From the NCBI GenBank assembly GCA_036675565.1, contig JAKFER010000113.1:1-36060 (forward strand): a stretch of DNA of 36,060 bases. Direction: 5' to 3'. The notes beneath the pieces are model-generated. The model was given only the letters and a program-made list of their open reading frames with translations, had not been told where the DNA came from and did no database searches. The position numbers and the translations under genes are program-made. This document shows positions 16,315-25,323 of the stretch, in pieces (position 1 is the stretch's first letter; each line of letters begins with the position of its first letter). The stretch is from JACCYQ01 sp036675565 (GTDB taxonomy: Bacteria > Bacteroidota > Bacteroidia > Chitinophagales > Chitinophagaceae).

Positions 16315-18939
16315 TCAAGCAGTATTACCAACCGGCAGTTGGATAATAAACTTTGTAAATTCGCCCCCCTTCGTTTCAACTTTTAACATACCACCATGAG
16401 CTTTTACAATATCATAACTTAATGATAAGCCAAGGCCTGTTCCCTGTCCCGTTGGTTTTGTTGTAAAGAATGGTTGAAATATTTTATCCAAAGATTTTTG
16501 TGGAATACCGGTGCCATTGTCCATAACCGTGATTTCAATATGGTCTGCTAATTGTTTTGTGGTTACAGAAACTGCTGGTTCGTAATCCGTTCCGGCCAAA
16601 GCTTTTTTCTTTTCGTTAACCGCGTAAAAAGCGTTGTTGAACAGGTTTAACAAAACCCGTCCTATATCCTGTGGCACAACATCGATTTTCTTTATTCGAC
16701 TATCAAAAGCAGATTTGAAACTTGACTGGAAATTTTTGTCTTTGGCTCTTAATCCATGATAGCTTAAGCGCAGGTATTCATCGGCTAAGTTATTTATATC
16801 GGTTAATTCCATCTTCCTGCTTCCCGTCCTGGAATGCTGCAACATGCCTTTGACTATACCTTCTGCCCGTTTGCCATGATGCGTAATTTTTGAATTATTT
16901 TCTGTAATATCATTTGCAATTAAAAGCGCATCTTCAAATTTGCCTGACTGTATTTCGCGTTTCATTTCATCCATCATTTCATGATTCAATTCGGAGAAGT
17001 TGTTAACGAAATTCAATGGGTTTTGAATTTCGTGTGCAATACCTGCCGTAAGTTCTCCCAGCGATGCCATTTTTTCTGAATGAATTAATTGTGCCTGGGC
17101 GGCCTTTAATTCTTTTAATGCTTTTTCTGTTTTTGCCTGCTGCTCATGCAACCTTGCATTGGCTTTTCTTTGATTGCGGTAATGCTGGAAGATAAAAAAG
17201 GAAAGCGCTAAAAATGCGATGAAACCCGCCAGTAGAAAATTACGCTGGGATCGCTGAGCGGTTATTTTTTTATCCTTAAGTAACAATGATTTTTCATTTT
17301 GTGCTGCTATCAATGTTTGCTTATTCAGTTTCGACTCTTGTATCGCTTTTTCCTGCTCCGCAAGGGCCAGTTGTTTTTCCTGCTGTTCATTGCTTAACTG
17401 CAACTCTGCCTCTGTTTTTAAGAAGGTAAGCATTTGCAGATCTTTTTCTCTCTGTGCCAGTTCAAGAGAAGCCTGCTTTATGGTCAGTTCCTGTTGTTGC
17501 TGCTTTGTTAACAATGTTTGTTTTTCAAGTTGCTCTGCTATCAGTGCCTGCTGCATTTGCAGGGAATCTTCTTTTTTTGAGAATGCGTATTGCATTTTTT
17601 GTTCTACCAGGTTTCTTGCCACTTCTGCATTCGATATACTATCGCGATAAATAATGTATTGCTTGTAGTGATCAAATGCAGAAACATGATCACCAACAGA
17701 AGTATCCACTTGCGTGAGCAATAGGTAGGATTTACTGATCACATCCTTGTAATCGATTTCTTTTGCCAGTGTCAATGCCTTATTTAACCAAAGCCTGCTC
17801 TCATCTGTTTTTTTATGATTTAAGTAAACCCTGCCAATTTCCATATATCCAATACTAACACCTTCCCTGGCTCCCATTTGTTCGTAAATGTTTACAGCCT
17901 GTTCAAAGCTTTTAATCGCTTCTGCAGTTTTGCCCTCCTGGCTGTAAATAATACCCAGATTTCCCTGGATACTTGCTATGGGTTTTTTACTGCCAGTTTC
18001 CTGGGCCAGTTTCAGAGCTTCTTCCAGAGCCACCTGTGCATCTGCGATATTTCCCATTTCCATATAGGTATTGCCGATATTGTTTAATGCATTCGCCAAT
18101 ACTTCTTTGTTTCCGAACAATTCAGCAGATTTCTTTGCTGCCCGGTAACTGTTTAAAGCATCTAAATAATTTTTCTGATCCAGGTTGATAATTCCAAGAC
18201 CCGTGTAAACATTATACATCCCTAAATGATTTCCTGTCTTTTCGTATAGTCGCAATGCTGCATAATTATCTTTTAAAGATTGCTGATAATTTCCAAGCCG
18301 TTGATTGATCCTGGCACTGGCAACATAACAATTAGCCAGTCCGGTTTCGTTGCCTGATTCAGTATAGTATTTTATCCCAAGGTCATTGTATGGCAAGGCC
18401 CCATGAAAATCCCCTTTCCGCAAAAAAGTATTTGCCAGCATTGAAGCAGGTTTGCCCATTAAGTTTTTATCCTTTGTATGTTGTGCAGCTTGTAATGATT
18501 TTTTAAACATATTGATGGCATCATCATAATTAGTTCGCTGGTATATGATACCCATTGCATAACAGGTTTCAGCAATACCTTCCTGCTTCCTGGCCTGTTC
18601 ATAAAACTTTAAAGATTGTTCAAAATTTTTCAGCGCTTCTGCTGTGCTTGATTGGGATGCATATACCTGCCCGAGAGAGAAATAGGAATCAGCCTGGCCA
18701 ATAACGTAATTTATTTTTTTAGATAAAAGGAGTGCTGAGTTAGATAGCGCAATGGCACTATCTGGCTTGTTCTTCCCCCAATCTGTTGCTAATACATTCA
18801 GGATTTTTACCCGAACACTGTCTTTAAGGTTAGCATGAAGTAATAAGACCAGTGAATCTGTATTTAACGGAACATTATTTTGTGCATGTAGGGAAATTTG
18901 CAATAAAAATGCAATAACGAACAGGATATTTTTTTTCAT
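16315..18939 (-). CDS. TPR-containing membrane sensor histidine kinase
   Basis: Signal peptide (1-20), then a periplasmic array of tetratricopeptide repeats (about 55-430; repeated 'A...Y..AL......g......a...lG.iy...g....A...f..AL' units), a Gln/Lys/Glu-rich coiled coil (about 440-560), one TM segment (about 567-585), a cytosolic helix and the kinase core. The phospho-acceptor is His635 in GIAHEIQNPLNFVNNF; the ATPase domain shows the N box (NLFNNAFYAVNE, 764-775), G1 (MDNGTG, Asp806) and G2 (GTGLGLSLS, 832-840). All catalytic motifs are present. No response regulator is encoded nearby, so it is an orphan kinase. The TPR array suggests sensing by protein contact in the periplasm. Confidence 0.93.
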   Translation of the reverse strand: MKKNILFVIAFLLQISLHAQNNVPLNTDSLVLLLHANLKDSVRVKILNVLATDWGKNKPDSAIALSNSALLLSKKINYVIGQADSYFSLGQVYASQSSTAEALKNFEQSLKFYEQARKQEGIAETCYAMGIIYQRTNYDDAINMFKKSLQAAQHTKDKNLMGKPASMLANTFLRKGDFHGALPYNDLGIKYYTESGNETGLANCYVASARINQRLGNYQQSLKDNYAALRLYEKTGNHLGMYNVYTGLGIINLDQKNYLDALNSYRAAKKSAELFGNKEVLANALNNIGNTYMEMGNIADAQVALEEALKLAQETGSKKPIASIQGNLGIIYSQEGKTAEAIKSFEQAVNIYEQMGAREGVSIGYMEIGRVYLNHKKTDESRLWLNKALTLAKEIDYKDVISKSYLLLTQVDTSVGDHVSAFDHYKQYIIYRDSISNAEVARNLVEQKMQYAFSKKEDSLQMQQALIAEQLEKQTLLTKQQQQELTIKQASLELAQREKDLQMLTFLKTEAELQLSNEQQEKQLALAEQEKAIQESKLNKQTLIAAQNEKSLLLKDKKITAQRSQRNFLLAGFIAFLALSFFIFQHYRNQRKANARLHEQQAKTEKALKELKAAQAQLIHSEKMASLGELTAGIAHEIQNPLNFVNNFSELNHEMMDEMKREIQSGKFEDALLIANDITENNSKITHHGKRAEGIVKGMLQHSRTGSRKMELTDINNLADEYLRLSYHGLRAKDKNFQSSFKSAFDSRIKKIDVVPQDIGRVLLNLFNNAFYAVNEKKKALAGTDYEPAVSVTTKQLADHIEITVMDNGTGIPQKSLDKIFQPFFTTKPTGQGTGLGLSLSYDIVKAHGGMLKVETKGGEFTKFIIQLPVGNTA

Positions 18940-19351
18940 GAGACCAGGCTTTTTCTATAACCACCATTGCTTTTGTGCAAATAAATTATTCAGCACCAGG
19001 TAAAGAATTATCACTTGCTACTGTAATACTGAATGGTAATCAAAGCCTTTGCAGTTTTCATTATACGTTGACTCAACGTTTCAATAAGACCAGGATTTAT
19101 TCATTATACAGATAGATCAGACCAAAACAATAAGTAAGTGAAATGAACACTTTCCTGAATGTCTGAAGTATGCTGATCACTGGTATACTAAAGTTAAAAT
19201 TTTATTTATTTGTATACCAGAATTGTTATCAGTGGAGGAAGCTGAACAATAAAACAATGTGCAAATTTGAGAATTTGAAAATGAGAGAGAAGTGAATAAA
19301 AAAATTCAAAATGAAAAAGGCAAAATTGACTTCACAACGACGTATTTAAAT
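18940..19351. other. 412-bp gap with a 9-bp inverted repeat
   Basis: No gene is visible. A perfect 9-bp inverted repeat CTGGTATAC (19180-19188) / GTATACCAG (19212-19220) with a 23-nt AT-rich loop lies in the middle; it is not followed by a T run on either strand, so it looks more like a protein-binding dyad than a terminator. The part near 19255-19315 holds simple A/T-rich repeats of the AATTTGA type, also seen around the universal stress gene. Confidence 0.55.
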
Positions 19352-19891
19352 TTATAAAGAATCCCTCAGCGTCTTCATATAAGCTAAACCTTTTTCCCGT
19401 GTAAACTGAATATTGCGTTCAGGAATTCCCTCCGGGTCTTTATAATTTTCCAAAGCCCTGTCAATACTTTCCTCCCGCAACAGGTGAAGCATGGGATAAA
19501 CAGACCTGTTCGTATAATTTGCTGCATCATCTTCACCTGATCCTTCAAAAAGATATAAAGGGTGAAAACTGGCTACCTGGTAAATGCCTTCATAACCTTT
19601 TTGTTTTAATAATTTTTCCGATAAAGCTACAAGGTCCAGGTAATCATCAAATTCATGAAATGTATCAGGAAAGATCAGGAAACTGGTTTCAATAGTTGGA
19701 TCATCATCCAGTCTTTTTACTAACGATAAAAATGAATCCAGGCAGATCTTTAAATCAACACTTTCTTCAACCTGGTAATATATTGCCTGTCGCTTAACCA
19801 CATTGGCTGCAAAAGGACAAAAGTTACATCCGATCACAACTTCTGTGATCCATTTTTTTGTTCTTTCAATGACCAGTTCAGGTGCACTCAA
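19352..19891 (-). CDS. DUF1415-family protein
   Basis: 179 aa, soluble. The pattern ERTKKWITEVVIGCNFCPFAANV (8-30) with two Cys (CNFCPFA), ETSFLIFPDTFHEFDDYLDLV, YQVASFHPLYLFEGSGEDDAANYTNRSVYPMLHLLREESIDRAL and PERNIQF is that of DUF1415, conserved in many bacteria. The CxxC pair and the invariant HP and DAANYTNRSPYP motif suggest a catalytic or metal site, but no activity has been assigned that I know of. Single gene, upstream of the kinase on the same strand but separated by 412 bases. Confidence 0.9.
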   Translation of the reverse strand: MSAPELVIERTKKWITEVVIGCNFCPFAANVVKRQAIYYQVEESVDLKICLDSFLSLVKRLDDDPTIETSFLIFPDTFHEFDDYLDLVALSEKLLKQKGYEGIYQVASFHPLYLFEGSGEDDAANYTNRSVYPMLHLLREESIDRALENYKDPEGIPERNIQFTREKGLAYMKTLRDSL

Positions 19892-19922
19892 TTGAAAAAG
19901 ATTTGAATAAAAAAATTAAAAA

Positions 19923-19957
19923 AAATCAAACCAGTTTTTTATGAACTGGTCTGATTT
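19923..19957 (-). terminator. Terminator of the S9 peptidase gene
   Basis: Stem ACCAGTT (19930-19936) / AACTGGT (19944-19950), extended by AAATCA (19923-19928) / TGATTT (19952-19957). On the minus strand it is followed by a T-rich run (A/T tract at 19905-19925). It ends the gene that stops at 19976. Confidence 0.75.
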
Positions 19958-19975
19958 AAATCTTATCCTCTGAAT

Positions 19976-22156
19976 CTAAAATGCTTTGGGCTGAGCAAAC
20001 TCTTTTGGAGGTTCTGCACCCATCAGGTGTTTTACAAAATAATCCCATCGCTTACGCATCATATAAAAACTATCTGCACCAAACCCATGTCTTGCATTGG
20101 GGAAAATAACGAGGTCGAAATCCTTGTTGGCTTTCACCAGTGCATCCACAACAAGATAGGTATTGTATGGAGGCACATTATTATCCATGCCACCATGTGC
20201 CAGCATCAGCTTTCCTTTTAGATTAGCCGCATAATTTTGATTGGCCTGCGCATCATAATTTGATTTACCCGTGGAATCTTTGGTTAAAAGACCAATATAT
20301 CTTTCACCCCAGTCATCTTCATAATTCCGGTTATCATGATTACCCGATTCTGAAATACCCACTTTATAAAAATCAGGATAACGGAAAAGCGCAGCTGCAG
20401 TTGCAAATCCACCCCCGGAATGTCCCCATACACCTACTTTGTTTAAATCCATATAAGGACGTGAAGCTGCCAGTTGTTTTAACCCCGCAATCTGGTCTTC
20501 GAGGGTGTTATCAGCCATATTACCGTAACAGGCATCATGAAATGATTTTGAACGATCGGGGTTACAGGTGCCGTCAATCACGACGACTATAAAACCCAAT
20601 TCTGCCAATGCCATATGATCGCTTCGCGAAGGAGAAAATGAACGACTGCCGACACCACCACCCTGCGGTCCGGGATAAATATAATTGACCACCGGGTATT
20701 TTTTTGTTGGATCAAGATTGGTTGGTTTGAACATCAAACCATATAAATCCCACTTACCATCCCGGGATTTTACCGTGATGGGTTCCGGTGCTTTCCAGCC
20801 GGTTGCTTTTAATTTAGATATATCAGCTTTCTCCAGTGTTGTGATGAGTTTGCCTTTCATGTCTCTTAATTCATAAACTGGTGGCACATCTGGCTTTGAA
20901 TAACTATCCACAAAATATTTCCCGTCGGGTGATAAATTGACTGTATGATTACCATCTTCGGGTGTTAACAACTGCAGGTTCTTACCGCTGAAATCTACCC
21001 GGTAAAAATGACTGAAATAAGGGTCCCTTCCCTTTTCTCTTCCGTTGGCTTCAAAATATAGTACCCGGTTTTTTTCATCGGTTTTTAAGAGCCTGGTCAC
21101 CACAAAATCGCCTTTGGTAATTTGGTTTTTTAAACGACCCGTTGTTGCATCATAGAGATAAAGATGTCCCCAGTCGTCCCGCTCCGAATACCAGATGATC
21201 TCGTTGGTTGCTGACAGAAAATGCCAGTTGATCTTACCCTGCCCCGACTCATATTGCGTAGCAACTTTTTCTTCAAAAATTTCTCTTACTTCACCGGTAG
21301 TTGCATCGGCTATTCTCATTTTAGCTTCTTTGTGATCTCTTGAACTGGAAACAAAAGCCAGTTGCGTGGCATCCGCATTCCATTCATTATCATCAAAAGC
21401 ACCCGAACAGGAAATATCATCGCAAAGCGTTCCTCTTCTTGCATCTGCCGGAATTTTTAAACGGATAATTTTGGGAGCATCTACTTCAATAATTACCCGG
21501 TGTATACGAATGACATCACTATCAGATGGGATCGGATATTTCCAGGCTTCCAATTTGGGTTCACCAACATTTGTGGAAACCAAAAACATATCGCTTACAT
21601 GGCGCTGATCCTGTTGAAACGTAGCAATTTTTTTGGAATCTGGCGACCAGAGTACAATGGGACGATCACTTTTTCTCCAGCCGGCATTATCCGTTGCGTA
21701 TCCAAAATCTTTTATACCATCCGTTGTAAGCTGAGTTTCTTTTTTAGTGGCGATATCTTTTAACCATAAGTTCCAGTTGCGGATAAATACTGCTTTTTTA
21801 CCATCAGGAGAATTTACTTCCAGTGAAGAATTTCTTCTGCCACCACCGGTACTGCTTTCAGCTGCAGCCCCTGGTAATATGGATTTCAAATCTTTGCCGG
21901 TTTTTCTTTTACCATCTTTGGTATTAATGTGTACATATTCCCTGGCACCGTTAACCGTTACTGCATACCAAAGATTCCCGTCTGGCAGCCAGTTTGGCCG
22001 CAGATCATTTCTATCAACCAGTTTGCTTGTGTTATTACCTAAGAATTTTGTAGCTTTTTCGTAATCGGCAGCCGTTACCATTTTCTTTACATCCTGGGCA
22101 ACCACTGAATTTACGGTCCAAAAAAATAAAAAGAGAAAGATGCAATTTTGTTTCAT
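19976..22156 (-). CDS. Secreted S9 family peptidase (dipeptidyl peptidase IV-like)
   Basis: Signal peptide (1-20), an N-terminal beta-propeller (about 45-460, with SPDGKKAVFIRNWNLWLKD and WSPDSKKIATFQQDQR as typical DPP4 propeller motifs), then an alpha/beta hydrolase domain (about 470-712). The catalytic triad is Ser580 (WGHSGGG; a GxSGGG nucleophile elbow), Asp658 (HGGMDNNV) and His690 (NARHGFG). GPQGGGVGSRSFSPSR and DGTCNPDRSKSFHDACYGNM sit where DPP4 family members carry the active-site Tyr/oxyanion region; the usual YGGP is replaced by YPGP. It would cleave dipeptides from peptide N-termini outside the cytosol. Single gene with terminator. Confidence 0.92.
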   Translation of the reverse strand: MKQNCIFLFLFFWTVNSVVAQDVKKMVTAADYEKATKFLGNNTSKLVDRNDLRPNWLPDGNLWYAVTVNGAREYVHINTKDGKRKTGKDLKSILPGAAAESSTGGGRRNSSLEVNSPDGKKAVFIRNWNLWLKDIATKKETQLTTDGIKDFGYATDNAGWRKSDRPIVLWSPDSKKIATFQQDQRHVSDMFLVSTNVGEPKLEAWKYPIPSDSDVIRIHRVIIEVDAPKIIRLKIPADARRGTLCDDISCSGAFDDNEWNADATQLAFVSSSRDHKEAKMRIADATTGEVREIFEEKVATQYESGQGKINWHFLSATNEIIWYSERDDWGHLYLYDATTGRLKNQITKGDFVVTRLLKTDEKNRVLYFEANGREKGRDPYFSHFYRVDFSGKNLQLLTPEDGNHTVNLSPDGKYFVDSYSKPDVPPVYELRDMKGKLITTLEKADISKLKATGWKAPEPITVKSRDGKWDLYGLMFKPTNLDPTKKYPVVNYIYPGPQGGGVGSRSFSPSRSDHMALAELGFIVVVIDGTCNPDRSKSFHDACYGNMADNTLEDQIAGLKQLAASRPYMDLNKVGVWGHSGGGFATAAALFRYPDFYKVGISESGNHDNRNYEDDWGERYIGLLTKDSTGKSNYDAQANQNYAANLKGKLMLAHGGMDNNVPPYNTYLVVDALVKANKDFDLVIFPNARHGFGADSFYMMRKRWDYFVKHLMGAEPPKEFAQPKAF

Positions 22157-22446
22157 AAAGATTTTTGTTTCATAATTAAAAAATCAGCATTCATATGGGT
22201 TGTTTATGGAATCGTAGTATTCCACCTGGACTAATCCAAACCTGATAAAGATATAAAGTAGATTGAAAACCAGGTTTGAATTTTAATATATCCTTTGAAC
22301 CTTCCACCTACTTGTAAAACCTGGATCGCATTTAAAAAATTGGCTCTGAAGAATACCTCTTGCTGATCAGCCTCACACCTGTTTTCAGCTTAATATGCCC
22401 GGAATTTTGGTAAAATGGACGAGTGGAAAAAAATATATTCAAATTT
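22157..22446. other. Divergent spacer between the S9 peptidase and the serine hydrolase operon
   Basis: No gene supported. It must carry the promoter of the S9 gene (minus), which I cannot identify by the TAnnTTTG rule. The plus-strand promoter and operators are listed separately. Confidence 0.5.
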
Positions 22447-22491
22447 ACTTTGAAATACAAAGTACTTTTATTTAACTTTGAATCACAAAGT
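22447..22491 (+). promoter_or_regulatory. Two tandem palindromic operators
   Basis: Two copies of ACTTTG-N5-CAAAGT: 22447-22463 (spacer AAATA) and 22475-22491 (spacer AATCA), each a perfect 6-bp inverted repeat, spaced 28 bp start to start, with a following CTTTT after each. They coincide with the two promoter elements, as expected for a dimeric repressor. Winged-helix regulators that often accompany DUF4153-type membrane genes in Bacteroidota are candidates for the binder (inference); none is in the window. Confidence 0.75.
22449..22480 (+). promoter_or_regulatory. Bacteroidota-type promoter of the 22545-26610 operon
   Basis: -33 element TTTG at 22449-22452 and -7 element TAACTTTG at 22473-22480, spacer 20 bases, matching TTTG-N19/21-TAnnTTTG. 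Predicted transcription start is near 22487, giving a leader of about 58 bases. Each element lies within a copy of the palindrome. Confidence 0.75.
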
Positions 22492-22544
22492 GCTTTTCGT
22501 TAAATAACACGAGTATCAAAACAAAACCTAAATTTTAAAACAAC

Positions 22545-24236
22545 ATGTTCAAGCATCCTGAAATCTGCAAAACATCCATCCAATCACCCATTCGCAGTAT
22601 TAACTTCTTCCTTATAATACTTCTGACCACCATAGTAATTAACAGCTCAGTTTTTGCGCAGGACAAAACGAACGAAATTGATAAGATCTTTAATTGGGCA
22701 AAGCAGAACGAGCCCGGATGCGTCTGTGCTGTTTCTCAAAACGGGAAGGTCATCTTAAACCGTGCATATGGCTCGGCCGACCTGGAACGTGAAGTGCCTT
22801 TAAGCCCAAACTCGGTGATGGACGCAGGTTCAGTGGTGAAGCAGTTTGTAGCAGCGTCGGTCCTGCTGCTTGTTGAAGATGGAAAACTTTCGCTATCCGA
22901 AGACATTCATAAATACATTCCTGAATTGCCTGATTACGGCCATAAGATCACGCTGGATCACCTGCTTACACATACCAGTGGTATTCGTGACTGGACAGGC
23001 ATACGTCCATTGGCAGAAGGGGATCCCGACGCACTGACCCTGACTTTGCGCCAACGCGGTCTCAATTTCATTCCTGGCGAGGAATGGTCCTATTCAAACA
23101 GCGGATATGTTTTATTGAAAGAAATCGTTGCCCGTACAAGTGGTATGCCGTTCTCTGAATTCACACAAAAAAGATTGTGGGAACCATTGAATATGAAATC
23201 AACCACCTATCTCGCAGATATGACGGAGGTGATTAAGGACCGTGCCCTTGCTTACAAAAAAGAAAAGGATCAATGGAAACTGGATATGCTGCTTGGCAAT
23301 GATCGCGGTGGTGGAGGCGCATTGATGAGCACGGCAGGCGATCTTATTATTTGGAATGATGCGTTGAACAATGGGAGCCTGGGCAAATTCGTGACTGAAA
23401 AAATCCATGAACCAGCCAAATTGAACAATGGCCGAAAACTTGGCTATGCCCGCGGACTTAACCTGGATAACCGCCGCGGTGACAAACTTGTGTGGCACAG
23501 TGGAGGTGCAGCTGGGTACAGTACACTCCTGGCCCGATTACCTGGACAGGGAATTTCTGTCGCACTCATGTGTAATGCTGACGGAGGTGCCCGATCTGCA
23601 TATACCAGCCAGATCTTTGACTTATTATTGCCCACGGTTGAAAAAGAAAGCGTCACTAAGAAGCCAAATGAAAATGCAGGCAATGCCAGCATAGCTCCAC
23701 CAGATCTAAGTGGAAAAACAGGACTGTTCTTTAATGAAAAAACCGGTCAGCCGTTGCGCCTGGTTGCAAACAATAATAAATTGGCCATTGCCGGAAGTGG
23801 CCCATTCACTGCTATAGCCAATGACCGTTTCCTTAAAGAAGAAGGCTCCCTGTTTTTTATGTCCGAAGCCGCATTCGAATTGCAATTTCTTTCAGCGGAC
23901 CAATTTGAAATCAGGACAAAGAATGGTGCAACAATACCGTATCATCGTGCTAAAGGGTATAAGCCAACTGCTGCAGAATTGAATGCTTTTGCTGGTCAAT
24001 ACGAAAGTAACGAGATGGGTTCGGTACTGGAAATGGTGCCTGAAAAAGGCGGACTGCTGATGCGTTTTTATCGCAACCCAGCAAAGGCGGTGCAATTAAT
24101 GCCGGTGGATCACGACACTTTTATGGTGGGCATGATGACGGTGCGTTTTCTGCGGGATAAAGACGGTAAGGTTACAGGCTACAATTATAGCAACCCGGTG
24201 GTTCGCAACATTAAATTTTCCAGGCTTTCCAACTAA
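22545..24236 (+). CDS. Secreted serine hydrolase, class C beta-lactamase family
   Basis: Hydrophobic signal segment about 20-39 (ending FAQD) after a long basic N-terminus. The catalytic domain (about 45-370) shows the SxxK motif Ser96-Val-Val-Lys99, the YSN motif (Tyr183-Ser-Asn185) and HSGG (318-321, replacing KTG), the set of class C/esterase/DD-peptidase-like enzymes. LLTHTSGIRDWTG is a standard family stretch. A C-terminal beta-rich domain (about 385-560: LSGKTGLFFNEKTGQPLRLV, NAFAGQYESNEMGSVLEMV) resembles the tail domains of this family. Probably acts on peptides or esters in the periplasm; resistance to beta-lactams is not implied. First gene of the operator-controlled operon; 49 bases to the next gene. 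Confidence 0.92.
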   Translation: MFKHPEICKTSIQSPIRSINFFLIILLTTIVINSSVFAQDKTNEIDKIFNWAKQNEPGCVCAVSQNGKVILNRAYGSADLEREVPLSPNSVMDAGSVVKQFVAASVLLLVEDGKLSLSEDIHKYIPELPDYGHKITLDHLLTHTSGIRDWTGIRPLAEGDPDALTLTLRQRGLNFIPGEEWSYSNSGYVLLKEIVARTSGMPFSEFTQKRLWEPLNMKSTTYLADMTEVIKDRALAYKKEKDQWKLDMLLGNDRGGGGALMSTAGDLIIWNDALNNGSLGKFVTEKIHEPAKLNNGRKLGYARGLNLDNRRGDKLVWHSGGAAGYSTLLARLPGQGISVALMCNADGGARSAYTSQIFDLLLPTVEKESVTKKPNENAGNASIAPPDLSGKTGLFFNEKTGQPLRLVANNNKLAIAGSGPFTAIANDRFLKEEGSLFFMSEAAFELQFLSADQFEIRTKNGATIPYHRAKGYKPTAAELNAFAGQYESNEMGSVLEMVPEKGGLLMRFYRNPAKAVQLMPVDHDTFMVGMMTVRFLRDKDGKVTGYNYSNPVVRNIKFSRLSN

Positions 24237-24285
24237 TCAAACAGATTTAAATTTATACATATCTAAAAAAAATCATCAAAACAAA

Positions 24286-24591
24286 ATGGAAACAACTACA
24301 TACGAAACAACCCTGGTTGGAAAGATCATCAGCTGGCTATTTGGCTTAGCAGTTTTTGCTGCCGGTATAATCAATAGTTTTTGGGGAAACGATGTCGGTT
24401 TTGGCATTTTCCTGGTCTTGCTTTCTTTCGTTTACATTCTCCCGGTCAATGAGATTTTCAAAAAACTAACCGGTGTATCTATTCCTAAAATAAGATTATT
24501 AAAAATCCTCCTTGGCGTTTTTATCATCTGGGCTGCGTTAGGTGTGGGTGAATTGTTTGATAAGATTGAATTGATGAAAAATGACTTGTAA
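24286..24591 (+). CDS. Small three-TM membrane protein, paralogue of 24979-25257
   Basis: 101 aa with three hydrophobic segments (about 13-33, 37-57, 70-90). VGKIISWLFGLAVFAAGIINSFWG, FLVLLSFVYILPVNEIFKKLTGVSIP and LLKILLGVFIIWAALGVGELFDKIE align along their whole length with the third small gene of this operon, so the two arose by duplication. The conserved 'P.NE.F.kk.g..iP' loop between TM2 and TM3 is the only polar conserved element. Function unknown. Confidence 0.75.
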   Translation: METTTYETTLVGKIISWLFGLAVFAAGIINSFWGNDVGFGIFLVLLSFVYILPVNEIFKKLTGVSIPKIRLLKILLGVFIIWAALGVGELFDKIELMKNDL

Positions 24592-24634
24592 TAACTAAAC
24601 ATAAAACTTTTAATAAAATAATAAATCAAAAATT

Positions 24635-24922
24635 ATGACACAGAATAAAAGATTGATCGGAATACTGCTCGCGGTTCCAGCCTTATTAATGATACCCTTT
24701 ATTGCCATGCAATTTACCAACGAAGTGGACTGGGGCATTTTAGACTTTGTAATCATGGGAGTGCTGCTGACCGGTACTGGATTAATGTGCGAATTTGTTA
24801 TGCGAAAATTTAAAAACATAGAGCATCGCCTGGCTGTATTAGGCGGCGTTCTTCTCGTATTCTTTCTCATCTGGGCAGAACTTGCCGTAGGCATTTTTGG
24901 AACGCCATTCGCGGGAAGTTAA
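24635..24922 (+). CDS. Small three-TM membrane protein ending IFGTPFAGS
   Basis: 95 aa with hydrophobic segments about 6-26, 33-56 and 66-89. The pattern PFIAMQFTNEVDWGILDFVIMG and the C-terminus IWAELAVGIFGTPFAGS are features I recall from a conserved Bacteroidota family of unknown function, often next to DUF4153-like genes. Spacing to neighbours (43 and about 56 bases) supports the operon. It is not similar to the two flanking paralogues beyond TM composition. Confidence 0.75.
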   Translation: MTQNKRLIGILLAVPALLMIPFIAMQFTNEVDWGILDFVIMGVLLTGTGLMCEFVMRKFKNIEHRLAVLGGVLLVFFLIWAELAVGIFGTPFAGS

Positions 24923-24978
24923 ACTTCATTAAAGAAATGGTTTGAATGAAATACACTGTAATTAAAAATATAAGTAAA

Positions 24979-25257
24979 ATGGAATTAAAAATCACAACAG
25001 CAGGTTTGGTCGGTTGGATTTTTGGAATGATTGTTTTTACCATTGGCGCATTAAATATGTTTTGGGTGCACCCGGTTCCGGGAACCGTTTTCCTTTTGCT
25101 CTCGTTTGTTTACTTTCCATCGGCCAATGAGTTTTTCCGAAAAAAATTCGGTTTTGCTATCCCGTTAGTATTCAAAATCATCCTGGGCTTCATCATCATC
25201 TGGTTCACGTTGGGTGTAAGCGACCTGGGCGATATGATAGATTCCCCGGGGCGTTGA
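24979..25257 (+). CDS. Small three-TM membrane protein, paralogue of 24286-24591
   Basis: The frame opens at 24946, but the ATG at 24979 (MELKITTAGLVGWIFG) matches the N-terminus of the paralogue better; 92 aa from there. Shares VGWIFGMIVFTIGALNMFW, LLLSFVYFPSANEFFRKKFGFAIP and KIILGFIIIWFTLGVSDLGDMID with its sister gene. Three TM segments. Function unknown; its presence in two copies around an unrelated small membrane gene suggests a multi-subunit membrane assembly (inference). Confidence 0.7.
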   Translation: MELKITTAGLVGWIFGMIVFTIGALNMFWVHPVPGTVFLLLSFVYFPSANEFFRKKFGFAIPLVFKIILGFIIIWFTLGVSDLGDMIDSPGR

Positions 25258-25323
25258 TATCTAAAAGGTGTATTTTAAATAGAAGTAGAAATAACTGTAT
25301 TAACTTTTGAATAACGCTGGCTG

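Noticed and set aside
22545..24236. Beta-lactamase resistance gene
   Set aside because: Motifs are those of the broad serine hydrolase/esterase family, with HSGG in place of KTG and an extra C-terminal domain; there is no evidence for antibiotic hydrolysis.
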